DNA of 64,000 bases from Ophiostoma sp. CBS 140.51 (taxonomy: Eukaryota; Ascomycota; Sordariomycetes; Ophiostomatales; Ophiostomataceae): positions 1-64,000 of the forward strand of contig JANSLP010000056.1 in assembly GCA_029298735.1 (NCBI GenBank), read 5' to 3'. The notes beneath the pieces were generated by a model that worked only from the letters and a program-made list of their open reading frames with translations, was not told the DNA's origin and ran no database searches. Both the position numbers and the translations under genes were made by a program. Below, in pieces: positions 10,783 through 23,028 of this stretch; within the stretch, counting starts at the first letter, position 1; every line of letters begins with the position of its first letter.

Positions 10783-12435
10783 TTACTCGACTTTGTTGAC
10801 TTCCGGCTCCTGTGTGTCCGACAGGTTAACGTCGTGCTCGCCGCCATTCTCGCCAACAATGTGGACGACCTGCGGGCCGGTGTAGTTCTTGCGGCCGTCA
10901 AAGATCCACTGCAGGACGGTAATGACGAGAAGGACGCCGAAAGCGACAATACAATAATTCATGTTGTTGGGTGTCACGGGCGTCTCGGGCGGGAAGAGGA
11001 AGAGCACTGTGGTCAGGACGGTCCAGGCAATGCCGACCAGGTTGACGATCCAGCCGAAGGTGTTGTTGAGCTTAAAGGGACGCGACTCGGGCAGCATGCG
11101 GCGGCCGCGGAGGCAGTTGATGGCCGGCGGGATGGCGTACGTGACACCGAGAGCGACGACGCTGGCGGCGACAATGGCGTTGAAGGCGCTGCTAGAGCCC
11201 AAGAAGACGAGGCCGAAAATAATGACCCAGGCGGCGGTCCAAATCAAAGCGTTGAGGGGCACCTCGAGGGTGGGGTGGACCTTGGCAAAGATGCGGCTAA
11301 AGGGCAGGCCACGGTCGCGAGCAAAAGCGTAGCTCATGCGGCAGCTGGTGGTCATGAGGGTCGTGGAGGTAAACAGCATGCAGACGAGCGGGAACATGAG
11401 GAGGCAAATGGCGCCGGCCTTGTTGTTGGTGGCCTGGTAGATGATGGTCAGGAGGGGGCCGACGGGGCTGTTGTTGACGGCGTCAATGTCGGTGACAACA
11501 AAAAGAAGGCAGCTGAGGAAGACGAAGCCGGTGAACATGCCGATGCCGATGCAGTAGAGCATAATCTTGGGGCCTTCGATCTGGGGGTTGGGGATCTCCT
11601 CAATCATGTGGATGGTGCCGTCGAAGCCAGTCAGAGCAAAGGCGCTGTAGGAGTTAGCAGAGAGAAAGGATGGGAGGAATTAAAGACTAGAAAACAAAAG
11701 AGAAACTAACCCCTGCAGGAGACCCAGCAGCCAGGCCAGACCATCAGGCCAGCCGACATCGTTGATAAAGTCGCCATAGACAAACTCGCCCGACTGGTAG
11801 TTGGGCGAGGCACAAGACAGGACCGTGATGCTGATAATGACAAAGCCACTCAGAGACCACAAAAAGGCAGCCTTGGTGAACCAGTGCAGCAGGCGGTTGG
11901 TAAAGGCATTGATGAAGAAGGCGGCCAGCGTGAAGCCGATGTAAATAAGAAACTGGTGCCAGTTCTTCGGCTCATAGGTGTCCTCGTGCATGAGGGTGAT
12001 AATCTCGACGACGAGCGTGCTGCCCAAAAGACCACCTGTGGCCGTCAGACACACCCAGGCACCGACGTTGATCCAGCCAGTAATGAAGCTAATGGCGCGC
12101 GAGGCCGAGGGCCAGCTAATCATGGCCGCCCAGTGGTACTGGCCGCCGGCCGTGGGGTAGGCAGACACGAACTCGGCCAGCGAGGCCGCGAGACACAGGT
12201 TGCAAATACCGGCCGTAAGCAAACCCCAGATGACGGCACTGGGGCCGCCCGACGGCAGAGCCAGGTTGAGGGAGGTCGACAGCGCGGTCCAGCTGTTGAG
12301 AATGGCGAAAGCGAGACCCAGCATGGACAGCTTGGAGAAGTTGCGCTGCAGCTCCTGCTTGACACCGAGGCGCTCCAGGGCGGCCGCATCCTCGTTGATG
12401 GGCTCCTGGCGAGGTTTTTGCATGTCGTCCATCAT
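10783..12435 (-). CDS. APC-superfamily permease, amino acid/choline (ACT) type
   Basis: Two exons, 12435-11711 and 11644-10783, give 528 residues. The frame continues upstream to 12501 but only with a TTG, so the ATG at 12435 (MMDDMQ) is used. The intron (GTTAGT..CTACAG) joins LLQG to AFALTGFDG, a conserved part of the family. After a hydrophilic tail the sequence NFSKLSMLGLAF opens the first of about 12 membrane segments, and TAGGQYHW and SWPSASRAISFITGW follow. These are typical of the fungal ACT group (GABA permease, choline carrier HNM1), plasma-membrane proton symporters for amines and amino acids. Which substrate is used cannot be told. The start faces the 5.2 kb gene-poor region. Confidence 0.88.
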
Positions 12436-15400
12436 GGAAGTGTTCTCCACGTTGGAAGATGTGTGCTGTTGTTGTGGGGGAGGGAGATGGGTGAATGTCA
12501 AAAGACTGACACGGTGATGGAGTGAGAAGGAGAGAGGGAGAGTAAGACAAAGAGAGAGGGAGAGAGAGAGAAAACTACATTATTATACCAGTCAGGATCT
12601 GCAGCGTGACGGTTCTATCGGCAAACCCCAAAGTTCGCCCATTATCTCCACGCTACTCTTTCCCCCACAGCATTCTCTCCGCACAAAACAAAACGGTGGC
12701 GCCGAAAGCGCTCCTGCGTCTCTTTCGACGCGTTCTTGTTGGTCCGTTATCTGATACTGTTACATACAACGACCCTGTCGTGCCTGTCCGGTTATCGAGA
12801 GAAACTCGAGAAACATGGAGCTTGAGGAGAGTTTGGAGCAGCTTCGGCTGGCCCTTCCCGATCTGTCACCAATCTGACATGTTTTGGTAGGAGGATGGGT
12901 TAGGATGGGAGGAGAATAGAAAAAATGGATATACTCAAAGGTTCAAAAGCGGCAGCTGTCGTGTCTGTCGTTGTTTCTTGTCAATTGGAATACCTGCTTT
13001 GCCCTGTCCTTGCCAGGTCGGTTGTATCTGTTACGTGACGCGCAATGACGTCCCAGTTTTTTTGTGAGCCTCTGAATGGCCAGCCGTGGTGGTCAAAGCA
13101 TGTTTTACCCATTTCCACAACGTAATGCGGCTCACTAGGAAGTCCTCGGGCCATTTGCTAGTCCGTCTAGCTTCTTTCCAGAACGTCGCCTCACGAATGA
13201 CCCGAAATGCCACTCGCTCTGAAGGCCGCAAGGCCGTTGAGGCACTTTCACAATGACCCACTGATTGAATAAAAAGAGAAGAGGGAAAAGGCAGTTTTCT
13301 CGCCCCTGTTATGGCAAAATCTCCACTGGTCTCGCCCCAAAGCCTTTCCTCACCTGGATCTGTCATTACATACGAGCATACTTCATATATTTTACTAATA
13401 GACTCGTTTCGTACTTTTATGATTTGTGACATTCTCACCAAGAAAGAAGAAAAGGCAGGCTGCTTCATCTCCAGATTCCTGCCTCAATCTTCCCCGCGTC
13501 TCAAAAATAATGCTGGGGATGCGCGACACGGTAACATTTTGGCACTCTTGCGCCGAACCTGGGTTGACAATCGACGGTGTGCTGAGGGACATGACTGGAA
13601 TGGGCGGCCGAGTCAGCCGGTTCCGGACAATCCAGACAGTTTTTTGTTTGTTCCCAGCGGGAGGGGGCTTCAACTAGTTTCTAGTCCGTGGGGCGTATCT
13701 AGCGAGTCGCGACTCACTCTTTTGTTGAGTAGTCTGTTTGATTTATTTGCCTCGTCCCTTTCCTCTTTCTATTCGTCTTTTGTTGTGCCTGGCATCCTTT
13801 TTTTCGGTGTGGCCGGTTTTGCTATGTACCAATGCGGGAGGTGGTCATGCAGAGTGTGCCGATTTTTTTTTGTAGGATTCGTGCCTGTAACCGCTGCCTT
13901 CACTACGATGCACCACAATGCACCACTCTGTCTCACTGTATGCCTCTGGGCACCTCTTGTCAACAACGTCTCTGAGCTCCTCTCGTCCTTCACCGCGGTC
14001 TGTGATGTTGTCAAGATCATCAACGAAATCAATTCAAGTCTCCTAAACCATTACCCTCTTCGCGAGGACTTTCCCAATTGGTATGGGCCCGCTGAAGCGA
14101 GTCAGAATTGCCGGGCCCTGCCAGCGGAGCCAGTGGAGCCCAGCGGAGCAAAAAAGACAAAACGAAAGCTCGAAAGGTGTTTCTTTAAAGTAAAAATAAG
14201 CCCATGGCACGGACAGCTAGCGCGGCCGGTACGCGCTACGTTCAAGACACTCCGTAGTGCTTCTAGGAACTAACAAGGACTACATCGTGTTGTCCCACTG
14301 CTCAGTCCACATCCCAAGTCAAAGTCAAAATGAAGTCGAAATGCCCAGGAGACCCTAATATCAATCCTGGTTCCGTGCACACATTGAAACTCCCTCACGG
14401 CTGTACGGAGTAGAAAAATTGTGTGCGGTCCCTGCCGATTGATGCCCGATGCAGCAGACACCCCGAGGGACATTTTGACACTCGAATCTGCAAGATACGA
14501 CGCGCAGCTCAAGGTTTGCCTCGTCGTAGATGCAGCGTTTGCTGTCCTTGGGAAACGTATATGTCGACCGGTGTTGTTTGGTCTTTGAACTCGTCATGAA
14601 AGGACACAGAATAGCCAACTCATAGGCACACTGTCGTCTAATAACCGCGTTATTGATTGACTGTACTGAGTGGTGTGTGTTTCGTTCATTATTTTCGTTT
14701 TCGGACACTCATACGACCTATCTCTTGACAAAGTCGAGCGGAGCCGATGTGAGGAGGCGACCCTGACTTCCTTCATGTCCCACACCCCCCTTCATGCATT
14801 CTTACCCATCTTAGTTCCGTCTTCCTTTCGTTTGGTAATGAAAATAACAAACAATGGAGAACAAAGACTTCGTCCTCGTAAGATATAGAAGCCTACCCCT
14901 GGTGTCCCCCGTCTTCCCCATGATAACATGCCGTCTTCCCCCAATGCGGGCATGACTAGTACTGATATCAATCTCGGTGTGTTCTGGTGATAAACAATAT
15001 GCAAGCAAATGCCTCAGCAAGATAGCCTCTTTAGGCCGTGATAAACTTGTTGTCAGATATACATTCAATTGAGATGAATATCAGAAATTACTTCATGTCG
15101 AGGCTTCATCCCTGCCACCAGATACGGGAACCACCGATTTAAGCACCGATATCTTGCCACGCTCGGAGCCACCGAGAGAAACATGTCTATTGCCATACCA
15201 TGTCTGTTGTTCATCGTATGTCCATATTGTCTATATGATGTAATGCCTCACCTGTGTCTCGGATCTGTCCACAACGCAACTTCTCGTAGACTCGTTGATT
15301 CTGTGTTTATAGAGTCGTTCTACGATTAGAAAATATTTCCCGTTTCGGCATCTTTACAGCGCGCGCGTATTTTCCCTATTGGCTATCTTCCGTGCAGACT

Positions 15401-17660
15401 TACTTGGCATTCGGTAGCGATTAGAATGTATGTAGATTGGCTTTCCAGTCATGTGGTTGGTAGATCTGCTACGACGTATGATATACTCAACGGCACATTG
15501 TTTTCTTTCAATAGCAGAACAATTAAATAGGTCCGAGTAAAGGAAAAGATATCTTGAAGATCGAAACTTTGATATATCAATGAGAGAGCGAGAGAGAATG
15601 GAAACACATCCGTAGAATCAATCTGTCACAAAACTCCAAAACATTTGCTTTGCCAAGCCTTACCTACCGACTGTTCTTGGCAGTGGCATGCTTATAATAA
15701 AACATCGTTGAGACTCAGGACGCAATGTCACACACTCAAAGCAGAACAAACATAGTTACGTGCAATACCAACAGAAATAAATGAAACTGCTCAATCTATC
15801 TCAGGAAGACAAATGCGTGTGGTTTGCTCTTTCCTTTCTTGCATGCCCAGTTTCGGTTCTTTTAAGAAGAACAGACGATGTGACAATGCATATAGATAAC
15901 AAAAGCAATAGCTCCCGCCGCTCGCAGCTGCTGCAGCAATCGACGTCGTTGATGCAATTGCCATAGCATCTCCCACATCTACCTAGTTAGGGAGTCAGTG
16001 TCTACGCGTCGCTAGCGGGATAAGACACCAATGCGGAACATACTTATTCGATGGGCTGGCTTATGTTTGACTTGGTTATGTAAGCTTATAGCCTTGTTCA
16101 GAGCATATACGGATTTTTTAAAAAAAGATATTACAGTAAATAAAAAACGATTTCATCTCACTCGTCTTATTCATCTCATACATTTCGGTCTTCCTATCGC
16201 TTTTCCTTAACCTCAGCAGCCAAACTCACTTCACTCATAAATCTCATCTACTATAATACTTTATCTTACCTCATCTAATGTTGATGACTACAAAGCAAGA
16301 GTGTTGCTATCCGTCATTGAGCGAGAACTGGACAACGAATACAACCAGCTCTACCTTGACTAACAGACCAACAGACACAACGAACAGTGCGCACAGAATT
16401 TCCCACGGAACAGAAAGTATACAAGCGATTACATTTTGCGACCCACCTTGTCTACACCTAAAAATAAAAGAGAATTCGGTGCCACAACAACTGCCGGGAG
16501 GATCAGATCAAGTAATAAATTGTCCGATATAGCTCCCTTCCTCTGTATCTCCCCCAGCATCATCAACAGAAAATCCATCGAAACCCTACCACTACCGTCA
16601 CAAGCCAGACTGCCATATTTCACCTCCACATTTACCCTCCGAATTGGCGTCGCCCATCCAGTCCGTCTCCCTTATATTTCTATAAATATGCAACGTCTTA
16701 CACACTGCCACGGCTACACTTGCACGAGACCGACAAGACCGGCGTAGTAGTTTTCCATCCATGTAATACTATTGGCCTGATGAAGTTGTACATGTGAAGT
16801 ATCACCGGTTCTCGTCGGGTCCGGGACTGTCCGAGTCAGCAACCACGTTTTGTTTCCTTGTGAAAGGTCCTTTTCAAAGATAAATCCTGTGCTTTTCTTA
16901 GGAGGGCTACATGCCTGATACCTGACAAACCCGTTGTCACGCAGCCGTATCTAGTCTATATCGCCTTTTCTCTCCCATAGTCCTTGCCGTTTCATCCTCA
17001 TCCTTCCTCTTTTTGGAAATTTCATCTTGCCTCTATCCTTTTATGGAATTCTTCATACCATCTATCCTGATTTTAGTGCAATTTGCGCTCGATGGTTAGG
17101 AGGACATCACTCAGATGTGATGCAAAGATACCTTGGTAGTTTGTAATCGCTTCATCACTGTTTAGTATAACTTCAAACAGAATGAACAGGAGACTAACTA
17201 TGAAACGGACTAATGAGGTCTTCTATATGCATAGAGCACTGGTACGAATACACAGTCAGTGACGATGATACCAACATGAGTTCCAAACGATACTTAGCCC
17301 TATGTATCGATGCTCCTAGAGCTAGCCAGTAGCTGGTGCCTACCATCATCACTCTCAAGCTGAGAGTCCGCGGCATCCATGATGTGGTGAAACATAGACC
17401 GCTTACGCAAGTGCAGGCGAATGGCATCTGCATACCAGAAAATCACATATCACTCTGCTTCACCCCCTCCCTCCTGATCATTTTTTCTTTCCTTCTTTTT
17501 TTCTTTTCTCTTTCCTACCACCCCTACATCACCGCCCGCATTGACCCTCAAGCAAATCGCAGTCAACCCGCCTTTCGCTAAGCGTCATTTTTTCATCTCT
17601 TCATCTTCGCATCTTCATATTCACGCTCGCTTTTACATTCGTTGTTTCAAGCCCGCCATC
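12436..17660. other. 5.2-kb gene-poor region
   Basis: This interval separates two well-defined start codons, those of the permease and the GPI protein. It holds both promoters, scattered A+T-rich tracts, and one long doubtful frame (13311-14273). I saw no recognisable protein family, transposon, tRNA or long repeat. A 7-bp inverted pair (GGGCCCG/CGGGCCC) lies near 14086-14120. Confidence 0.5.
13311..14273 (+). CDS. Doubtful 320-codon ORF, no recognised family
   Basis: An ATG-initiated frame of 320 codons in a pyrimidine-rich stretch. I recognise no domain. The middle is rich in Ser, Phe and Leu (about residues 130-180), which is what a T/C-rich strand yields in any frame, and the C-terminal part is basic. 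It has no typical intron signals and no family support. It may be a chance frame, an orphan gene or a decayed gene. It is listed because a stop-free run of this length is notable in a region with ordinary base composition. Confidence 0.15.
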   Translation: MAKSPLVSPQSLSSPGSVITYEHTSYILLIDSFRTFMICDILTKKEEKAGCFISRFLPQSSPRLKNNAGDARHGNILALLRRTWVDNRRCAEGHDWNGRPSQPVPDNPDSFLFVPSGRGLQLVSSPWGVSSESRLTLLLSSLFDLFASSLSSFYSSFVVPGILFFGVAGFAMYQCGRWSCRVCRFFFVGFVPVTAAFTTMHHNAPLCLTVCLWAPLVNNVSELLSSFTAVCDVVKIINEINSSLLNHYPLREDFPNWYGPAEASQNCRALPAEPVEPSGAKKTKRKLERCFFKVKISPWHGQLARPVRATFKTLRSASRN

Positions 17661-18793
17661 ATGAAGACATCTGCCATCATCGTTTCTGCCCTTATTGGCT
17701 CTGCCGCTGCTGCTGTCCGCCGTGGCAACTGGAGCCCCGACACCGAGACCGGTGGAGGCTGGGCCCCGACTCAGTCGGAAGGCGGCTGGGCCCCGACTCA
17801 GTCGGAGGGCGGCTGGGGTCCGTCGAGCTCCCCGGACACCTGGAGCTCGGACTGCACCACCACTACTCCCCATCCTCCTCCCCCGACCACCCACTCGTCG
17901 ATCCCTCCCCCCAAGCCGACTACTCACTCATCGATCCCTCCCCCCAAGCCGACCACTCACTCGTCAATCCCTCCCCCAAAGCCGACTACTCACTCGTCGG
18001 TTCCTCCCCCCAAGCCGACTACCCACTCGTCGATCCCTCCCCCTAAGCCGACTACTCACTCGTCGGCTCCTCCCCCGCCTCCCATCACCAAGACCACCTA
18101 CGTGACAACCAGCATCTGCCCGGTGACCACCACCAGCATCTGCTCTGGCACCGTTGTTCCGGTCACCACGTAAGTTTTTATCTGCCTCACTCACATTGAT
18201 TTTGATTTTCACTTACTAACACGCATAGCCACACCACTTCGGTCTGGACGGTCACCACTGAGTGCCCCCCTGAGACCCCTACGCCGGCCCCACCTGCGCC
18301 TGCTCCCCCTGCTGGCAACGGTACTACCCCGCATGTTCCGGCCCATCCTGCTGGTAACGGCACGGTCCCGGCTCCCCCGGCTCCCTCTGCTCCTGCTCCC
18401 CCGGGTCAGGAGAGCCAGCCCCCGACGCCCCCGCCGCCTCCCCCAGCTCCGAGTGCGCCCCCCCAGCAGCCTGAGCAGCCTGAGCAGCCTGAGCAGCCTG
18501 AGCAGCCTGAGCAGCCTGCTCCCCCCACTCCGGCTGCTCCCGAGACTCCCTCTGGCAACGGCACCACCCCTGGTCATCCCGGCAGCACCAGCTCGCCCGA
18601 GACCCCCAGCACCCCCGGCCAGCCTGGCTCGCCCAGCTCGCCCCAGGCCTCCAAGATCCCTGGCGGCACCAGCCCTGTCCCCGGCACCCAGCCTCCCACC
18701 GTCCCCACCAGCGACGCCTTCCGTGCTTCGGCCGGTACCACCGCCATTGTCGGTGTCCTGGCCGGTCTGGCTGGCGCGGTCCTGCTGCTGTAA
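17661..18793 (+). CDS. GPI-anchored, Pro/Thr/Ser-rich cell-wall protein with tandem repeats
   Basis: Two exons, 17661-18169 and 18229-18793, encode 357 residues. The start at 17661 gives a clean signal peptide (MKTSAIIVSALIGSAAAA); the frame upstream lacks one. The body is low-complexity: two or three copies of GGWAPTQSE (27 bp), about six copies of an 11-residue THSSIPPPKPT unit (33 bp, 17881-18080), a threonine-rich stretch, and five PEQ triplets at about 18466-18520. The C terminus is a small-residue region followed by a terminal hydrophobic segment with no tail, the signal for GPI attachment. It should be exported, heavily O-glycosylated and fixed to membrane or wall, as adhesin-like proteins are. 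The intron has a TACTAAC branch site. No catalytic domain is present. Confidence 0.85.
17881..18080 (+). repeat. 33-bp coding tandem repeat (THSSxPPPKPT)
   Basis: About six head-to-tail 33-bp units, each encoding THSS-(I/V/A)-PPPKPT, lie inside the GPI protein. The copies are nearly identical at the DNA level, which favours unequal crossing-over and length variation between strains. Confidence 0.85.
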
Positions 18794-20531
18794 GCGCGGA
18801 CCTTTTGTCGTCAACCTCTGATCAGCCACATGAGTGCCACGGGCAGCGCAAGTGCTCTGTCCTGGACATCTCTGCATTCATTCTGAAAACAGTTTGACTG
18901 GTGGTGTTTTTTTTGTCTCTTTAATTTTTGGGTGTTCTAACAAAAAAAAAAAAAAAAAAAAAGTCCGAACTTCCCATTAATTTGCCCGGAAAGCTTTTTC
19001 GGCCGGCGTTTTGGAAGTTTGAGGAGTTATTCTCGAAAGTCCCAAGGGAAAGCTCTCCCCTCGTCTGCCTACTGCTAGGTTTTTTTTCTCCAAGGGGGTC
19101 ATTTTTACTAGTCGGTAGGTTCAGGGAGGGGACGGATCCAGTCTTCTCTTCGAGGATTCGTTTGCTTTTTTCTTGGGACTTGTCTCGCTCAAAAACACAT
19201 TTGAAGAGGTGTTTTGGCGCTGTTGTCTCTTGTTTCGCGAGGGACCAGCGTTTGGCAGAGATTTGTGCCTGTGTTTCGGTGGTTTTTATTTGATTGGGTT
19301 TCCTTTTGTAATTTCTTCAAACTTTAATCGTAATATCTTAATACTTAATACTTAATACACAAATTCTGCTTTCGTCCCTTTTTGGTCATAATGATATGCG
19401 GCTCATGTTAAAAAAAAAGATCAAGTGAAAGAATCCTGAATTTAGAATCTAATAGGCCAGTTGTGACGGTGATATTGATGGTTGGTGACGAACGTTTGAT
19501 TATCTCTATTGTGACGAATATCTCGATCCTGATGTTTCAGGGAGGCATCACGAGGTAAACAGAACTCAGGAGATGGCAGCAATAGTTGAAAATGTTGCGA
19601 AAATTAAAAAATCAACCCTTATCTCACCCCGCTACCCCTCATAAGAGTTTTCACTTGGTTTTACTCAGACCACATGAGATACCTTTGAAAAAGTACCGCG
19701 ATGAGATGAGAGCCTCTGCATGGTACGGTTGTTGGTGGTTGACGATAGTTTTGGCACGGTGCTGATGAAAATGATTGACCGATGGTCGATGGTCGATGGC
19801 GTGGACTCGCCTTCGATGGCAAGTGCCGGGCCGGAAACTTGGCAGCCGGAACCGCCGGTACCAGGATAAGACACAAAGTCTATGACGGAATGCAAGTAGA
19901 GGATGCCAAAAGACGAAGTTAATGCCTAAAGTGGAAGTAGACAAGGAATGGCATCTTTCTCCAAAAGATGGCACCTAGCTGGCTTACTCTGGATGCAGCC
20001 GAAGCTGCTCTCTGTAGACTGATGTATCTTTATGTACAGAGTATTTCATCTGCACATGTGAATAGAATTCGCTTCCTTCTAATAAATGATCAATAATCTA
20101 ACAACACCCACGTGATGCAAGAGTCCAATCCACAATGATGAGATGGATAAATATCAGGTAAGCAGATGACAAGACAACCAAAATCAAAGGCCAAATTAGA
20201 ACGGAGGTGGATGAGAGAATAGTGAAATATAGATAAACCAATGTTGTAATCGATGAAAAACTAAAATGAAACGCAAAAGTAGGTGGATAGAAAGGGAAAT
20301 ATGAACGCAAAAATCAAAGCATAAATCATTTTACGTGACTTTCTTTTGCAAGAATGTCTCTTCTGGAAAATACCGTTCGTAGACGGCTTCCCTCGACGGC
20401 CCCAACGGCCAGTTTGTTTCGACATCTCTCTAATCATATGGAAGAGAGGATATCGTCGTTTTGTAGCAGCGTGCTATGTTAGGTGACAGGCATCATCCAG
20501 CTACTATTGTTATTGCTTGCACATTATCGTG
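18794..20531. other. Convergent intergenic region with poly(A) run
   Basis: 1.7 kb between the stops of the GPI protein and the acyltransferase. It contains a run of 22 A residues at about 18941-18962 and A+T-rich stretches near 19310-19440 and 20030-20330. No gene is recognised. Confidence 0.5.
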
Positions 20532-21547
20532 CTATAATGAGACACCGCTGGAGGTGCCCTTGTCGGCAGAGGTAGATGACGCTCCCGCCGGGATGGTGGG
20601 CGGGCGAAAGTTGCCCTTGACGGCGGCAGCCAGGGTCTGGGCGCGGCCCTTGTTGGTCAGAGGACCAATCTCCTGGAGCATGGCCTCGCGGACACGCTCG
20701 GTTAGGGCGGTAACGTCGTCGGAGGTCAGGCCAGTGGTCGGGATAGGCTCGAGGACTGCGTGGGTTAGCGGGAAGAACACAAAATGGACAGATAGGATGT
20801 GGGGGACGCACCCTTAATAGGAATCTTGCCCGGCAGGAAGCGGAGTTTGCTGGTAGAGTAGAGGTGTGCGTAGTTGGCGACCACGACGGGCACAACAGGC
20901 ACGCCCGCCTGGACGGCCAAGTGGAACGCGCCCTTCTTAAAGGGCAGCAGCATGGCGTCCTGGGCATAGCTGCGCGTGCCCTCGGGGAACATGTAGACAC
21001 TCTGGCGCATGGACTGGATGGCGTCGGCGGCGCCGCGCATGGCGGAGCGGGCATCCTTGGAGTTGGCGCGATCAATAAAGATGGTGCCGCTCAGGCGCAT
21101 AAACCAGCCGAGGAACGGGTAGTTGCGCAGCGAGCGTTTCGCGGTGACGCTGCAGTACTGGGGGAACATGCAGCCGAGCATCAAAACGTCGAGAGCGGTC
21201 TGGTGGTTGCCGACAAAGACGGCCGGGCGGGTGGTGCCCAGGTAGTTGTGGGGGTCCTCGACCTCGAACGTGATGCCCGTCAGAATGGACATGGTGTACT
21301 TGAAGGCGCGCGCCGTGGCCCACTGGGCGACCTGCCAGCGGTCGCCGCCGGACAGCCGTAAAACGATGGAGGCAAAGACGCCGTATAGGGCGCAAAAGAC
21401 GAGGGCGATCCACGAGGCGAGGACGCGCGCAGCGAAGCCGGCGAGCGGGCTGACGTAGCTGAGCAGATAAAACATGACGACGACGCCGAAGTAGCGGACC
21501 AGGAACCAAGCGATGGCCGAGGCGACGGCAGACAAGATGGCGACCAT
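20532..21547 (-). CDS. SLC1: 1-acyl-sn-glycerol-3-phosphate acyltransferase (LPA acyltransferase)
   Basis: Two exons, 21547-20812 and 20755-20532, give 319 residues. The ATG at 21547 opens a hydrophobic N-terminal membrane region (about 1-62). The PlsC/AGPAT motifs are all visible: NHQTALD at 114-120 (catalytic His and Asp), GTIFIDR at 154-160, FPEGTRS at 187-193 and VPVVPV at 216-221. The enzyme transfers an acyl chain from acyl-CoA to lysophosphatidic acid to form phosphatidic acid, at the ER or lipid-droplet membrane. The intron (GTGCGT..CGCAG) joins IPIK to VLEPIPTTGL, a block conserved in Slc1-type enzymes. The Ser/Thr-rich tail is not conserved. It is divergent from the DENN-protein gene. 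Confidence 0.92.
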
Positions 21548-23028
21548 TGTAGGTGTGTCGAGGAGAGGCTGTGAGGTGAGAAAAGTCGAGAGAACGGTGA
21601 AGTGGTCGTCGTCTTGGCTTCGCTCGTCTCGTGGAGGTTGTTCGGAGCCACTCTCGTTCTGTTTCACCACCTGACCGCTAAGGCTTGCCGCGTGGTATTT
21701 TAGGGATGTGGTATTTTCTGGCTTGTGATCGCCCTGCAGTCGCACACACACACAGTGTCAACCTTAACCAGCCACACAGCAGTTGGTCCTTTTTTTTCTG
21801 TCTTTCTGTCTTTCCTCGTTCTCGTTTTACCCCAACGGCGGCAAATAGCGGGCGGTCCTTTTTTCAGGCCGGGGTCGGAATGCGACTCTGTGGAAGGCAC
21901 GGGGGAGGTCGGCGTAGGGGTCTTGTCCGGTCTGCTTGTCGTTTGCGGCGACAGGAGGGGAGGCTCGAGGTTCGAGAAGTCGTTGTCAAAGGGAAAAGTC
22001 GCAAAGATGTCGTCCTTGGAGAGAGTCGTGGAAGTCGTGGAAGTCGAGCAGTCGAGGAAGGAACGTCGAATGCAGTGGCGGGCTGGACTTTTTAGCACCG
22101 CCTTTTGGACGGATTAACTATTTATATTTGTTTAAATTTTTAATTTTTAAATGGGGATTTTGGGTTCGCCTGACGTTTTGTTGGGATGGCGGGGCCGCCA
22201 AAAAAGGGCCAAATGGGGAAGGAACAAAGCCGTCGAAAAAAAGCTCGTGAAGGCGATGTCGGTGGGGAAGGAGCGACTGTGGTAGAGAAAGGAAAGCGAA
22301 TGAAAACAAAATCAAACAAGATAAATTCGAGAATGGCAGTCTTCAACAGAATAGTCACATTTAAGAAGAATACTTGTGACAATTGTTGGTACAAATAAAA
22401 AGTTCAGAGTCCTTCAGTGCCAGTGCCTTGCAGAGCTGCGAAATCTCGTGGGGGACATATGCCTGCAGCCTGGCGCTGTGATTGGCTGAGATCAAGGTCC
22501 ACAGTAGGTGAGCCGAGGAACGGGCGCTGGCCTTGTCTGGCTCTCGGTGGCTCCTTCCATTTGGCCTTTTAGGCCTGCCACGTTTTGTGCCAGGCAGTGA
22601 CAGTGCGAGAGACGCCGACTAGTAGCGGTCTGCGGCCTATGCACACTGTGACCTTTCAGCCTTTTGCCTGGAGCCTGAGAACGAGCCAACTAAGTGGACA
22701 GGGGCGCAGCTACCCCAAAACAGGGACGGAACATGTCGTGATTCCACCAATTGCTCCTCACAAGCTACATCCAACAACCAACGATTCGATCGCATGCAAC
22801 AGCCATCCTGTCCCACGCTATGATGATTGGCTCCATCTGACTACTTCTCTCCTAGATTCTGCACGTGCAGGTATTGTCCGATAGAGAACAGGAGTTTACG
22901 TCAAAGCGACACGACAAAACGTCGACACGATAGCATCGACGACGAAAGAGGCCATCAAGGTATCTCGATCCTTGATTGGACATTGACGGTGACGACTCTC
23001 TCCAGACAATACAGATATTACAGAAACC
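21548..23028. promoter_or_regulatory. Divergent intergenic region: acyltransferase and DENN-protein genes
   Basis: 1.5 kb between two divergent start codons, so both promoters lie here. It contains long pyrimidine and purine tracts. No conserved protein was recognised; a Ser/Thr/Pro-rich frame at about 21700-22098 lacks an ATG. Confidence 0.5.

Noticed and set aside
18209..18877. Arg/Gly-rich minus-strand frame opposite the GPI protein
   Set aside because: It is the complement of Pro/Ala/Thr codons; no independent evidence.
18941..18962. Run of 22 A residues, possible retroposon tail
   Set aside because: No processed gene copy precedes it; it lies in the 3' flank of the GPI-protein gene and is a simple homopolymer.
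21700..22098. Ser/Thr/Pro-rich minus-strand frame upstream of the acyltransferase
   Set aside because: No ATG start and no good splice path into the acyltransferase, which already has a complete N terminus.
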